A stretch of DNA of 64,000 bases from assembly GCA_014379205.1 (NCBI GenBank), contig JACMME010000074.1, forward strand, positions 22,347 through 86,346. The letters are read 5' to 3'. Below are positions 42,236 to 51,768 of this stretch, one piece after another. Origin of the DNA: Gemmatimonadaceae bacterium (GTDB taxonomy: Bacteria > Gemmatimonadota > Gemmatimonadetes > Gemmatimonadales > Gemmatimonadaceae). Numbering within the stretch: the first letter of the stretch is position 1; each line of letters starts with the position of its first letter. The notes under the pieces are model-generated. The model saw nothing but the letters and a program-made list of their open reading frames with translations, searched no databases and had not been told where the DNA came from. The position numbers and the translations under genes were made by a program.

Positions 42236-44935
42236 CTATTTCCTTGGCGAGAGAAAATCGAAAGTGTATTGCGCCTGCATTATTGCGAGCCGCCCAAGTT
42301 CGGGCGCTCCGATGAACTCGATATGCTTGTCGTCGAAGATATTTTGTACGTTCAGGGAAATCTGCAGCCCAGGCGTGAAAGGCAGCCGATAGGAAGCGCT
42401 GACGTCTACCAGGCTGTAGCTCTCGACCTGTCCAATAAAGACACCCGAGTTCATCGGGAAACCTTTCTGAAACCGCCCGCGTGTCTCGGCCGAGAAACCG
42501 GAACCATCGTCGCGGAAGCGAGCACCAATGGATCCCTTGCTCTTGGGCGCATTCAAGGCGACGCCGAACGCGCCTCCGCCCTCGTCGGAATCGAAAAAGT
42601 CATCGCTTACCCACGAATAGGTGCCACTCAGGGCGAAGCGGTCGGTTACAATGGCCTCCGCCGCCATGTCAGCTCCCCAGAGATCCAGCTCGCCGAAATT
42701 CCGATAGGTAACAAGCAGATTCGGCGAATTCGTGAGTCGGCTGTCCGGTGTTACCGTCGCTAGAGGAATTCCCTTCACCGCATTGGCTATTCCCCGCGCT
42801 TGCGCCTGTGCAACTGGTGCTGGGGCGCCTCCACCCTGGAACACAGCCGCCAGATAAGTAGCCAGCGATGCGGAGTCGACAAAAGCGTTGGGCGACTCAA
42901 CGATCAGTGGACCAACGAAGTCCTCACGCTTTTCCCTATAGACATCAGCCGCGAGCAGCAGTCTCTTGCCGATGATCCCCTTGTAGCCCAGCTCGTAAAC
43001 GTTGCTTATGGTGGGACGAAGTCTGTCGATATCCTCGACGTCAGCGGCGGTTATCCTGTCGAATCTTCCGGTCGCCGAGTTGAGTCGGCCGAGGACCATT
43101 CCAACCTGCGCGGAAGTGGGGTTGGGAACCGCGCGGATGTCTACGCCTTGTGCGAACAGCAGTCCCTTGAGCACGGGAAAGAATACTGCAATGTCGTTCG
43201 GCAGAAAGGCGCTTGGATCAGGAACGAACGGTGATCGTACGCAGAGACCTCCGCCACAATCGCGGCGAAACCGAAATCCATTCTCCGGCACGCCCACCGC
43301 TCTCACGAAGTATGGCAGCCGGGCATCCAGGCGCTGAACCTCGAGATCAAGAAAGAGGTTGTTAGTGGTGGGTGTGCTGAACGCGCGATTGTAGGTGAGA
43401 CGGAAGTTCTGGTTTTCAATGGGCTTGAAGACGATGGCTGCCCGCGGTGAAAAAACCGGATCCTCTATACGGCTGTGGTCGTCGACGCGCGCGGAAAGGA
43501 AGATGTCGAAGAAGCGGGAAAGCTTCGTCTCGGAGTGCAGATAACCGCCGACCTCGTTGATGTCGTCATCTTGCTCGTTTCTTCCATTGATCGTGGAATC
43601 GGTGCGTGGGTCGGTGCGCTGAAGATCAATACCGTAGATGAAGCTCTGACGCTTTCCGATATCGAATCCGTGCTGCGCCTGCCCCACAGATACCCGGGAC
43701 TTATCCCTGATTGGCTGCCCGGTCCTCAATATGTACGTATCGCCGGAATTACTGGTGTTCAGGAAACCTTGCACGAACAGGCGATTCCAGCGTGCACGTG
43801 CCTGATAAAAGTTGTACTGCCAATCGATAGACTGCGCGGTACCAATGCCTGTCATCTCGAGCGCGCTGCCGGCGCGCGCCAAGCCGGTGGACAGGATGAC
43901 GTCGGCATTGTCGCTGAATTTGTAGTCAATGCGTGCCTCGCCCGTCACCCGGTCCACGTCGAAGTCGCGGCGCCCGATTTTCAGGGTATCAGGATTGGCG
44001 CCGGCTTCGATCGCATCTGCCCTTGCCTGCTCTTCGACCGGATCGGTGAAGTTCCAGTCCTCGCCGCGCATGATCTGGCCGGAGAGTTTGTAACCGAAGC
44101 GCTCGCCGAACGTTCCCGCGTGCCTGAGGGCGCCGCGAACGATGGAACGCTCGCCGCCGGCGATGCTGAGCGTTGTGCCCTTTGACTCGAATGGAGCCTT
44201 TGAAATGATATGCATGACGCCATTCGCGCTGTTCGGCCCGTACAGCGCGGATGCGGGACCCAGCAGCACCTCGATGCGGCTGATGTCCTCGTTTACGGTC
44301 GGAATGAGGAATGCCGTATTGACGCGCAACGACGGTACCGCGGCATAGCGATTGTCGGTAAGCGTCAATAGTGCGCCAGAAAAGACGTTGTTGAAGCCGC
44401 GCGCCACAGCGGCGCCAGATACGATGCCTGTCGTCGCAACGTCCACTCCAGGAAGCGCCTTGAGCTGCTCCTGCGCGGTGAGCGTCGGACGCTCCTCGAT
44501 GTCGCGCAGATTAACCACGGCCACGGAGGCGGGCGCATCCAGTGCCTTCTGCTCCTGCCCGCGTGACTCCGTAATGATCACCCGATCAAGCTCGAAGACA
44601 GCCACCGACATTCCAATCGGAAGGTTGGTTGTTTCCCCGGCTGTGACGTTGACAGATTGGAACTCGCGGCGTTCGTAGCCGAGTCGCGTCACCGCGACCG
44701 TGTAAACTCCGGCGTCAAGCCCTACCAGACGGTACGCTCCTGCGTCGTTGCTCAACGAGCCGCGTATTGCGACAGACGTTCCCAGTACCGCCACCTGAGC
44801 TCCGGATATGGGTGAGCCGGTTTGAGCATCCGTGACTACGCCTCCAATCGCGCCCGTTTGCGCGGCGATGGAGCGCGCGCCCGTCAGAATTACTGCAAAC
44901 ACCAGAATCAACCAGACTCGAACATACCCGACCAT
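42236..44935 (-). CDS. TonB-dependent receptor
   Basis: 899 aa from ATG 44935; a longer open frame (to 45343) was rejected because the signal peptide begins at this Met (VWLILVFAVILTGARSIAAQ). A carboxypeptidase-regulatory domain ~27-110 precedes the plug (~125-230: ASVAVVNLRDIEERPTLTAQ, ALYGPNSANGVMHI), then a 22-strand-like barrel ending YTFDFLSPRK. The N-terminal reg-domain layout is SusC/FecA-like in general terms, but no partner SusD or siderophore gene is adjacent. The ligand is unknown. Confidence 0.92.
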   Translation of the reverse strand: MVGYVRVWLILVFAVILTGARSIAAQTGAIGGVVTDAQTGSPISGAQVAVLGTSVAIRGSLSNDAGAYRLVGLDAGVYTVAVTRLGYERREFQSVNVTAGETTNLPIGMSVAVFELDRVIITESRGQEQKALDAPASVAVVNLRDIEERPTLTAQEQLKALPGVDVATTGIVSGAAVARGFNNVFSGALLTLTDNRYAAVPSLRVNTAFLIPTVNEDISRIEVLLGPASALYGPNSANGVMHIISKAPFESKGTTLSIAGGERSIVRGALRHAGTFGERFGYKLSGQIMRGEDWNFTDPVEEQARADAIEAGANPDTLKIGRRDFDVDRVTGEARIDYKFSDNADVILSTGLARAGSALEMTGIGTAQSIDWQYNFYQARARWNRLFVQGFLNTSNSGDTYILRTGQPIRDKSRVSVGQAQHGFDIGKRQSFIYGIDLQRTDPRTDSTINGRNEQDDDINEVGGYLHSETKLSRFFDIFLSARVDDHSRIEDPVFSPRAAIVFKPIENQNFRLTYNRAFSTPTTNNLFLDLEVQRLDARLPYFVRAVGVPENGFRFRRDCGGGLCVRSPFVPDPSAFLPNDIAVFFPVLKGLLFAQGVDIRAVPNPTSAQVGMVLGRLNSATGRFDRITAADVEDIDRLRPTISNVYELGYKGIIGKRLLLAADVYREKREDFVGPLIVESPNAFVDSASLATYLAAVFQGGGAPAPVAQAQARGIANAVKGIPLATVTPDSRLTNSPNLLVTYRNFGELDLWGADMAAEAIVTDRFALSGTYSWVSDDFFDSDEGGGAFGVALNAPKSKGSIGARFRDDGSGFSAETRGRFQKGFPMNSGVFIGQVESYSLVDVSASYRLPFTPGLQISLNVQNIFDDKHIEFIGAPELGRLAIMQAQYTFDFLSPRK

Positions 44936-45233
44936 GAGGACCTCGTGGTTGTCGTGAAGTTCACCCTCCCGTTTCTCCGAGGGCGTGCTCGCTTGCGGCA
45001 GAACCGCTCGACTCTGTCTGAGGCCACTTGTACTGCCAGCGCCTCGAACTTCGTGTCTTGAGTAATGATACGCAGATGTGACAGCGGAAGGCGTACGGCC
45101 CGCTCCCGGAGTTTTAACACCGCACCCCTCCCACGAGCGGCGCTGGGCCCCCATCTTGCCACGATCGAAATACTTCGAGAGGCGAGAATCTACCCGCCCC
45201 CATGAACGCCCAATATCCGCCCGGGAGGCAAGA

Positions 45234-45767
45234 ATGCAATACATATGGCGTGCAGCAATCGCTCTGGCGTTAGTAGGATGCTCCTCCTCCAAGGGTCGGT
45301 CGGAAGGTGGTGGAGACTTTGTGGAACGGGGCCGCGCTGACATGACAGACGCTACGGGCAGGGGCGTCGGAACCGTTGTTCTTCAGCGCGCTCCTCACGG
45401 AACGCTGCTCACGGCCGACCTGGCCAACCTGCCGTCAGGCACCCACGCCGTGCACATCCATTCGGTTGGCAAGTGCGAGTCGAATTTCGAGTCCGCGGGA
45501 GAGCACTTCAACCCAGGCGGCAAATCGCACGGCTACAAGAATCCCAATGGACAGCACGCCGGCGACCTCCCAAACATTCACACGACAAGCGGTGGCAACG
45601 TCCGCATCGACCTTCTGGTGGATGACCTTGAAATGCAGTCGGGAGACCAGGCACTCTTTGGCGGTGACGGTTCCTCGATCGTCATCCATTCCTTTGCCGA
45701 CGATTACGCAACCGATCCTGCGGGCGGCTCCGGAGCGCGGATCGCGTGCGGGGTAATAAGACGTTGA
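45234..45767 (+). CDS. sodC: Cu/Zn superoxide dismutase lipoprotein
   Basis: 177 aa from ATG 45234, with GGGAGG upstream; an earlier in-frame start is inside the divergent receptor's leader. Lipobox LVGC. Metal-binding residues are in HAVHIHSVGKC, HFNPGGKSHGYKNPNGQHAGD and SFADDYATDP, and the conserved disulphide is formed by the two Cys of the mature chain. It scavenges superoxide in the periplasm. The 298-base divergent gap from the TonB receptor shows no riboswitch motif I could identify. Confidence 0.95.
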   Translation: MQYIWRAAIALALVGCSSSKGRSEGGGDFVERGRADMTDATGRGVGTVVLQRAPHGTLLTADLANLPSGTHAVHIHSVGKCESNFESAGEHFNPGGKSHGYKNPNGQHAGDLPNIHTTSGGNVRIDLLVDDLEMQSGDQALFGGDGSSIVIHSFADDYATDPAGGSGARIACGVIRR

Positions 45768-45876
45768 ACTGAACTGCGAACTGCGAAGTCGAAGCGCTTA
45801 TCCGCGAGGTGCCAGTTTCAGGTCGACCATCAAGCCATAGTGCCAGTTCCGCTTCGCAGTTCGCAATTCGCAGTTC
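45768..45876. repeat. Inverted heptamer repeat (GAACTGC family) between convergent genes
   Basis: Left arm 45768-45796: ACTGAACTGCGAACTGCGAA and following bases. Right arm 45850-45876: CGCTTCGCAGTTCGCAATTC and following bases. The arms can pair over about 27 bases around a 53-base loop. It begins the base after the sodC stop and ends eight bases before the M20 peptidase stop, so it could serve as a bidirectional 3' end. Confidence 0.82.
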
Positions 45877-45883
45877 TTCCCCC

Positions 45884-47350
45884 TCACCCCGCCACATTCC
45901 TGATCAGCCCCGCGTAAAACCGTATCATCAACTCGTAACTCGCCACGGATATACGCTCGTTTGTCCCGTGCAAACGAGACAGGTCCGCTGGCCCGATAAG
46001 CAGCGGCAGGAACCGATAGGTGTTCGGGCTGATGGCGGCAAAATGCCGAGCGTCCGTAGCGCCTACGACGAGGAATGGCGCAACTACGGCAAGTGGAAAA
46101 ACTTCGCGGACCGAACGCGCCAGTGCCTCGTACATTGGGCCATCCGTGCGCGACACGGGTGATGCGTTCCAGGCTCCCGAACGTGGGGAAACGCTGATCT
46201 TTACCCTCTGATCGGCCACCACTTCCGTGACGTGCTCGATTACATCATCGACGTCGTCGCCAGGCAGCAGCCTGAAATTGACGATGGCGCGCGCCCGGAT
46301 TGGCAGTACGTTCTCCTTCACGCTCCCCTCGAACATGGTTGCAGCTGTTGTAGTCCGTATCATTGCATTGCTAGCTGGGGACGCAGCAAGCTGACGCAGG
46401 ACGAGAGGCTCGAAGAGCCAGAGATTCGCGAATATTGATCGCTGAACGAGTGGCATCTCGGGCGCCAACGCCTTGAACATGCTGGCGGATGCACCCGCTA
46501 TGGAGGCGGGCATGGTATGCTCTTCGAGCTTTACTATAGCGGCACTCAGTACCCCAACAGCTGTTTGAGTTGGGGGCATCGACGAGTGGCCTCCGCCAAG
46601 CTCCGCCGTCAGGACCAGACTGACCGCCCCCTTTTCGGCGATCCCGATTAGTGCAACAGGACTGGATAGGCCCGGAAGCATTCCTTCTGCCACCACCGCC
46701 CCTTCATCGAGAATCATCGCTGGCCGCACTCCGCGCGCAACCAGCAGGGCGGCGATAGCAATGGCACCTTCGCCACCGGCCTCCTCGTCATGTCCGAATG
46801 CAAGGTAAATTGTGCGCGCAGGGCGCATACCCTGCTTTAGAAGCAGCTCCACTCCCTCCAGAATGCCCAACACGGCACTCTTGTCATCCATCGCTCCACG
46901 GCCCCAGATGAATCCATCCTGTGTCATTCCGGCGTAGGGAGGATGGGTCCACTGCCCCTCGCTTCCCGGCTCTATCGGCACGACATCCATGTGGCCCATG
47001 AGAAGCAGCGGGGGAAGTGCGGCGTCGCTCCCTTCCCATTTGTACAGCAGGCTTGCTCGGCCAACCACCTCGCGCTCCAGGCGCGCATGAGCCAGTGGAA
47101 ATGCTGCACGAAGGTATTCATGCAAGATGGCGAACTCATCGGCGGCGAATACTGTTGAATCTTCCGATGAGATCGTGCGGATGCGAAGCGCACCACTCAA
47201 GCGCTGTGCGATTGCCTCTCGGTCCACTTGCAGCGTTACCGTTGGCTTTGCCGGCGTGACCTGCACCGACCGCATGCTCAACGCACGAATCAGAACTACT
47301 GCAAGTAATGTTGTGACGGCGAGCCCTACGCCGAGCAGGACTTTCTTCAT
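45884..47350 (-). CDS. M20-family metallopeptidase, membrane-anchored
   Basis: 488 aa. An N-terminal hydrophobic segment (~5-25) acts as anchor or signal. Zinc-binding motifs: GHMDVVPIEPG, RGAMDDKSAVLGILEG and GHDEEAGGEGA with catalytic Glu. The dimerisation domain follows, then HGTNER near the end. It resembles PM20D1/carboxypeptidase-type members that cleave N-acyl amino acids or dipeptides. Divergent from the phosphoribosyltransferase; the 270-base gap shows nothing distinctive. Confidence 0.88.
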   Translation of the reverse strand: MKKVLLGVGLAVTTLLAVVLIRALSMRSVQVTPAKPTVTLQVDREAIAQRLSGALRIRTISSEDSTVFAADEFAILHEYLRAAFPLAHARLEREVVGRASLLYKWEGSDAALPPLLLMGHMDVVPIEPGSEGQWTHPPYAGMTQDGFIWGRGAMDDKSAVLGILEGVELLLKQGMRPARTIYLAFGHDEEAGGEGAIAIAALLVARGVRPAMILDEGAVVAEGMLPGLSSPVALIGIAEKGAVSLVLTAELGGGHSSMPPTQTAVGVLSAAIVKLEEHTMPASIAGASASMFKALAPEMPLVQRSIFANLWLFEPLVLRQLAASPASNAMIRTTTAATMFEGSVKENVLPIRARAIVNFRLLPGDDVDDVIEHVTEVVADQRVKISVSPRSGAWNASPVSRTDGPMYEALARSVREVFPLAVVAPFLVVGATDARHFAAISPNTYRFLPLLIGPADLSRLHGTNERISVASYELMIRFYAGLIRNVAG

Positions 47351-47620
47351 GCCTTCCTTACCGGCTCGATTCGGTTACACTGCGAGTTCTGCACAAGGCT
47401 TGGTTCCCCCTAAGCGATGTTACCGATTGTGACGCGGACAATCGCGGTTTTAACAATACCTCTCCATTATCCTGTCTCGATCACCGCACTCAGTGTTCGG
47501 ATCATGAATTCGAACCCGGTCACCGCGATCTGACATTTGGGCATGTGACATCGTGCACTTGCGGAGAAAATCTCATGACGTCCTTCACTGATTCCCAGTA
47601 TTTGTAGTGCCAACCACTTA

Positions 47621-48268
47621 GTGTCCAGCCGCTTTCGGGACCGTACGGAGGCGGGTCGCTTCCTGGCCGAATCGCTCCGGCATTACGCCGGGCAACCGGA
47701 CCTTTTGGTACTCGGTTTGCCGCGTGGCGGCGTGCCCGTGGCGTTCGAGATTGCTGTCGCGTTGAATGCGCCGCTGGATGTCTTCATCGTGCGCAAGCTG
47801 GGAGTTCCGAATCGCGAAGAGCTGGCTATGGGCGCCATTGCCACCGGCAACGTGCGAGTGATCAACGAAGACGTAATCGACGCCCTTCAGATTCCGGAGC
47901 GCGTTGTCGAAGAAGCCACGTCGCGCGAGATCGAAGAACTGAGACGTCGCGAAACGGCATACCGCGACTCGCGGCCCGCACCGAAGGTCGCCGGAAAGAC
48001 AGTTATTCTCGTGGACGACGGCCTCGCGACAGGCGCTACCATGCGCGCGGCGGTTGCCGCTCTCCAGCTGCAAAGTCCCGCCCGGATTATCGTAGCTGTG
48101 CCAACGGCGTCACCAGGAACCCGCGATGATTTCAGATCCATTGTCGACGAAATTGTCTGCGCCATTACGCCTGATCCATTTCACGCAGTCGGGCTCTGGT
48201 ACGAGGATTTCTCACAAACAACCGACGAAGAGGTTCGCGATCTGCTGGCCAGGCGCGCTCTCAGCTAG
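47621..48268 (+). CDS. Phosphoribosyltransferase-family protein
   Basis: 215 aa from GTG 47621. The PRPP-binding loop is [18 protein letters not shown], with upstream [13 protein letters not shown]. Members of this group are often annotated as uncharacterised phosphoribosyltransferases near stress proteins, so I do not assign a base substrate. Its stop overlaps the convergent GNAT stop by about four bases. Confidence 0.85.
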   Translation: MSSRFRDRTEAGRFLAESLRHYAGQPDLLVLGLPRGGVPVAFEIAVALNAPLDVFIVRKLGVPNREELAMGAIATGNVRVINEDVIDALQIPERVVEEATSREIEELRRRETAYRDSRPAPKVAGKTVILVDDGLATGATMRAAVAALQLQSPARIIVAVPTASPGTRDDFRSIVDEIVCAITPDPFHAVGLWYEDFSQTTDEEVRDLLARRALS

Positions 48269-48897
48269 CCAGCGGTCTGGCTGTTCTGCAGTCGCTCGAC
48301 GAGACGCGCCTTCACCACGGACCATTCGGAATCCAGAATGCTGAAATAGACGGAGTCGCGCTCCCTTCCGCTCTCTGTGATCAAGTGCTTCCGGAGAGTG
48401 CCTTCCTCGGTGGCACCAATCCGCCGAAGTGCCCGTCGAGAACGCTCGTTGAGTGCGTCAGTCTTGAACTCCACGCGCAGACAGTCGAGTTTTTCGAAGG
48501 CGTGCGTGAGCATCAACAGCTTTGCCTCGGTATTGACCGCGGTCCTCTGCCACGGGCGCGCGACCCATGTCCATCCAATCTCCAATTTACGGTTCGCCGC
48601 GTCGATGTTGGCGAACCGGGTGCTTCCAATTACCCGTGCAGTTTTGCGTTCAACGGTGGCGAAAGGAATCGCGGTTCCTGCGGCCTGCCATGTCAGGGCT
48701 ATCTCGATGTATCTGCGCATCGCGTCCCGCGTGAGAGCGCTCGTGGTGGTCCAGCGCCACAGGTCGTCATCCAGCCCCACTTCACACAACCCATCCAGAT
48801 GCGCGAGTCCGAGAGGCTCGAGTTTGACAAATGTGCCTTCGAGTTCGACTGAGCCAACCGTGTCCATGGGACTGAGCTGTGAACGAGCCGTCGTCAT
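48265..48897 (-). CDS. GNAT-family N-acetyltransferase
   Basis: 210 aa. N-acetyltransferase fold with [20 protein letters not shown] (beta-4 region) and a C-terminal segment [17 protein letters not shown] carrying the acetyl-CoA pyrophosphate-binding loop in RimJ/RimL-like members. The substrate may be a ribosomal protein N-terminus, an amine or an antibiotic; this cannot be decided. It is 11 bases downstream of the His/Met-rich membrane protein's stop. Confidence 0.88.
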   Translation of the reverse strand: MTTARSQLSPMDTVGSVELEGTFVKLEPLGLAHLDGLCEVGLDDDLWRWTTTSALTRDAMRRYIEIALTWQAAGTAIPFATVERKTARVIGSTRFANIDAANRKLEIGWTWVARPWQRTAVNTEAKLLMLTHAFEKLDCLRVEFKTDALNERSRRALRRIGATEEGTLRKHLITESGRERDSVYFSILDSEWSVVKARLVERLQNSQTAG

Positions 48898-48908
48898 CGC
48901 ATAGACCT

Positions 48909-50423
48909 CTATCTCGTGGACTGTTCCCGCCCGCCTACATTGGCATCGAACACACCGGTGAGGATCTGCCCATCACGCTTTACCTGCACCCAGATCCGGT
49001 ATTTGCCGGGCTGAGGAAAAACATACGGAAAGCTCACTTCACCAGTCGTTCCGTCATGTAGCATGTGGCTGGTGTCTTCAGAATCCCGCGACAAAGCGGC
49101 GGTAATGGACTCGAGCGAAGTATCTCCGCTAGCGCGCTGCCGGAATGAGCGCTGCGACGCCATGGAGATCGTTCCCATTGGATGCGGGTGAACGAAAACG
49201 GATCCGTCGAAGCGCGTGATAGCTGCATGGCCCGGCATGGACATGTAAGGCTGGAGCTCCACCGGCCCGCCTTGTGCCGTTCGAACAGCAAAACGCAGCA
49301 CGGACGGCTTCCCTGCAAGGAGCTGCGTGCCCGCATTCTCCCATCGCATGACGGATCCGTCAGCGAGCGCGGACTGGGTCGCAGGTGCCGCTTCCGGGAC
49401 ATTGGCCGGAATTCGCCATCCATCGTCCGCATCGGACGACGCGGACGAGCTGGACAACAAGTCTGGTATGTCGATCGTGTCGGCGTTCGTGCGGGAAAAA
49501 CCGCTCGCGTGTACGAGATCCGCATACACGCGATACTCGCCTGCGGGAAGCCGAGGTAGCGTCGCTTCGAAATTCGCGGAGTCAACGCGAATTGGATGAA
49601 GGTGCGCGAATGCGTCGAGGGCAGGTGCGCGCACGGCGAAGAGATGAATCATCTTTCCATGGTCTGGTATGAGCGGCGTCGTACGCCCGCCAAACCAGGC
49701 TGAATCCTCGAGAGAAAAACGCAGTACGGGCCTGGAGCCATCCATGCGTATGCTCGCCCTCGCTGTCAGCGGGCCGGCCAGACTCCTCCGGTACGCTGCA
49801 TCTTCGTTGTCCCACCAATTCTTTCCCCCTGTAATCGCGAGGAGGAGAATGACGGCCGCGCCACCGGTGACGAACCTCGTTCGCCATTTGTGACGCGGAT
49901 CCGCGTGGGCACCCGGCTCGAGAGAGGCGTCGCGCGTGGCAGCTGACACGATGGAAAGCAGGCCAAAAAAGAGGAAAAGCCCCAGTCCGGCGAGCAATCC
50001 GCCCGTCGGCAGCTCCATGGTGAAGCGGCGAGTCGCGAGCGAGTTGAGGGGGACAATGGCAGTTCCGACTCCGGCTGGCCCTTCCACCGAGACGTACACG
50101 CTGTACGCGCCGGACCGCATGAGCCAGAGCTGCGCACTGTACAGTCCCGTCTCGCCCTTTACCGGCACGGCGACGTCTGGCCGCGGAGCGCCAGCAGTGC
50201 TCGTCTGCCAGAACACGGGCTGCACCGTGACTCGCCGCACGACCTCGTCGGTCACCTGAACAGTAATGTCCGCCAGTCCCGGTACCACGCCGGGAGGGCG
50301 GACTATCACATTTACATCATAGGCGCCGGCTTTCCCCTTGAAGTACACGTCGGGGCTTCCAACATGCGCTGATGTCACGGCCAGGATTACCACCACAGCA
50401 GCCGCACGAACCAGACGTCTCAA
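48909..50423 (-). CDS. Membrane protein with His/Met-rich periplasmic domain
   Basis: 504 aa. Signal-like N-terminus, a first extracytoplasmic beta domain (~25-130), two membrane segments (~142-162 and ~185-203), then a large second domain. That domain has DHGKMIHLFAVR, FAHLHPIRV, SMPGHAAI, FVHPHPMGTISMAS and SHMLHD, an unusual density of His/Met pairs suggesting Cu or another soft metal. The FixH/YtkA-like feel of the second domain is suggestive but not decisive. Its start overlaps the stop of the polytopic partner gene by four bases, so they work together. Confidence 0.7.
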   Translation of the reverse strand: MRRLVRAAAVVVILAVTSAHVGSPDVYFKGKAGAYDVNVIVRPPGVVPGLADITVQVTDEVVRRVTVQPVFWQTSTAGAPRPDVAVPVKGETGLYSAQLWLMRSGAYSVYVSVEGPAGVGTAIVPLNSLATRRFTMELPTGGLLAGLGLFLFFGLLSIVSAATRDASLEPGAHADPRHKWRTRFVTGGAAVILLLAITGGKNWWDNEDAAYRRSLAGPLTARASIRMDGSRPVLRFSLEDSAWFGGRTTPLIPDHGKMIHLFAVRAPALDAFAHLHPIRVDSANFEATLPRLPAGEYRVYADLVHASGFSRTNADTIDIPDLLSSSSASSDADDGWRIPANVPEAAPATQSALADGSVMRWENAGTQLLAGKPSVLRFAVRTAQGGPVELQPYMSMPGHAAITRFDGSVFVHPHPMGTISMASQRSFRQRASGDTSLESITAALSRDSEDTSHMLHDGTTGEVSFPYVFPQPGKYRIWVQVKRDGQILTGVFDANVGGREQSTR

Positions 50424-51613
50424 CGGCGCACTCGCGTCATCCAGCTACCCCAGGCAAGACCGGCGCGCGCGGAAGCGATCGCGATGAGTGGAGCAACGAT
50501 CAGTAGTCCCGTGAGGAGTGTCGCACGCGTCTCTCCCATGGGGTAAAACTGCCGTCGCACTGTGTACGATTCGTTCGGCAACGCATAGTAATAGTTGTCG
50601 GCGAAGAACAGCCAATTCTGGGCTGCCCCAGACTGAAGGAAATCGGCGAACGGCCACTGCACCGCAACCAGCGCCGCGAGGAATGCGGAGCCGAGCGCGG
50701 CCGCGACGACCCAGTCGTTGCGTCGTCCGATCAATCGCCGCATCAAAACGTCGATGGCGAATGCCGGAACCACCAGCAGCAGAGGGAAATCCATCGGCAC
50801 CATGTTCGTCACGTTCTGATATATGGGTGCCAGCTTCGGTTCCGCGGGAAAGAGCGGCAGTATCCAGCCCATCAGGATCGTGATCGCGGAGTAGACCGCT
50901 GCGATCGTGGTAGCGGGCCAACGCAAGGTGGAGGCTCGCGCGATCGCTATGAGAACAAAGGGAAAGGCTCCACAAACGACCTTGTAGAAGATGGAGCTGT
51001 GCATGAGCCCGCGATCCGCGTATTCGGTGGTGAGAATGGATACGAACACCACCAGAATACCGCCGGCATAGGCGTATATCGCGCCGTAGCGCGCCCGCGT
51101 TTCATGAGTGCTGCGATTCTGAAGCCCAAGGGCGAGCAGAAGCGCTCCAAAAGCAACAGCAATCATCCCGAGCGCCAGCACAGAGTGCGGCGGACTCAGA
51201 ATCTGCACATCCAGCCCGTACGCGTTATGCCACCAGTCGTCGAAGGGTGCGGAAGTGAGCATTGCGAACGTGCCCCAGATACACACCCACGCGCCAAGCG
51301 GGCCGTGAAAGAAATGCCAGAATCGTACAGAGGATTGGCGGATGGCTGACGTGGAAGGCGCGAACGTCGTCCTGAGTACAATCCATCCGCTCGCCACACC
51401 TGCTAGCACCCCTCCGAGATACATCGCGAGGTGGGCCGGCGTCCAGAAGCTGTCGCGACCAATGGTCATGTGCCAGGAAATGTCCCAGATGACCCCGATC
51501 ACGATGCTCGTGGCGCCGAACACCGCGCCATACAGATGCCATGGAACGACCGCCGCATGCGTGTCTGCTCGGGACAGAACCGCCGGCGTCGGTGTCAGTG
51601 TGGCTGTTCCCAT
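50420..51613 (-). CDS. Polytopic membrane protein with conserved His residues (partner of the His/Met protein)
   Basis: 397 aa with about ten hydrophobic segments. His residues recur in membrane-proximal loops: WDISWHMTIG, TPAHLAMYLGG, FWHFFHGPLG, DDWWHNAYGLD and SPPHSVLALG, a spacing that looks like a metal or haem environment in the bilayer. I do not recognise a named family. Upstream gene of a two-gene unit with the 48.9-50.4 kb protein; its own upstream gap holds the 51.65-kb inverted-repeat element. Confidence 0.72.
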   Translation of the reverse strand: MGTATLTPTPAVLSRADTHAAVVPWHLYGAVFGATSIVIGVIWDISWHMTIGRDSFWTPAHLAMYLGGVLAGVASGWIVLRTTFAPSTSAIRQSSVRFWHFFHGPLGAWVCIWGTFAMLTSAPFDDWWHNAYGLDVQILSPPHSVLALGMIAVAFGALLLALGLQNRSTHETRARYGAIYAYAGGILVVFVSILTTEYADRGLMHSSIFYKVVCGAFPFVLIAIARASTLRWPATTIAAVYSAITILMGWILPLFPAEPKLAPIYQNVTNMVPMDFPLLLVVPAFAIDVLMRRLIGRRNDWVVAAALGSAFLAALVAVQWPFADFLQSGAAQNWLFFADNYYYALPNESYTVRRQFYPMGETRATLLTGLLIVAPLIAIASARAGLAWGSWMTRVRR

Positions 51614-51627
51614 TTACCTCGCTAGGA

Positions 51628-51768
51628 AATCGGGAATCGGGAATCGGGATTCGGTGCGATCAAGGGGGTCAGAGTCGTTGAAAGGCGCAGCCATCGCTGC
51701 TCAGGATTGTCCCTTCAACGACTCTGACCCCTTGATCGCCATAGTGAACTGAAATTCCCGATTCCCGC
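51628..51768. mobile_element. Nested inverted repeat: heptamer arms around a REP/RAYT-like stem
   Basis: Outer arms: TCGGGAA heptamers at 51628-51653 and their complement at 51753-51768. Inside them an unrelated stem, left arm 51658-51685 (GATCAAGGGGGTCAGAGTCG and on), right arm 51711-51737, pairs over 24 bp with a single bulged G and a loop of about 25 bases. The form (paired stem, no coding sequence) is that of REP elements or non-autonomous mobile elements moved by RAYT transposases, but no transposase is in the window. The right outer arm abuts the LVIVD gene stop. A related 18-base sequence at 26783-26800 matches one stem arm at 16 of 18 positions. Confidence 0.65.

Noticed and set aside
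44936..45233. Cobalamin or TPP riboswitch upstream of the TonB-dependent receptor
   Set aside because: I looked on the minus strand for the conserved cores of these riboswitches in the 298-base leader and could not find them.
51686..51710. Loop of the 51.65-kb inner stem as a small RNA gene
   Set aside because: The loop is about 25 bases with only a tiny CAGC/GCTG pair, too little to support a separate RNA.
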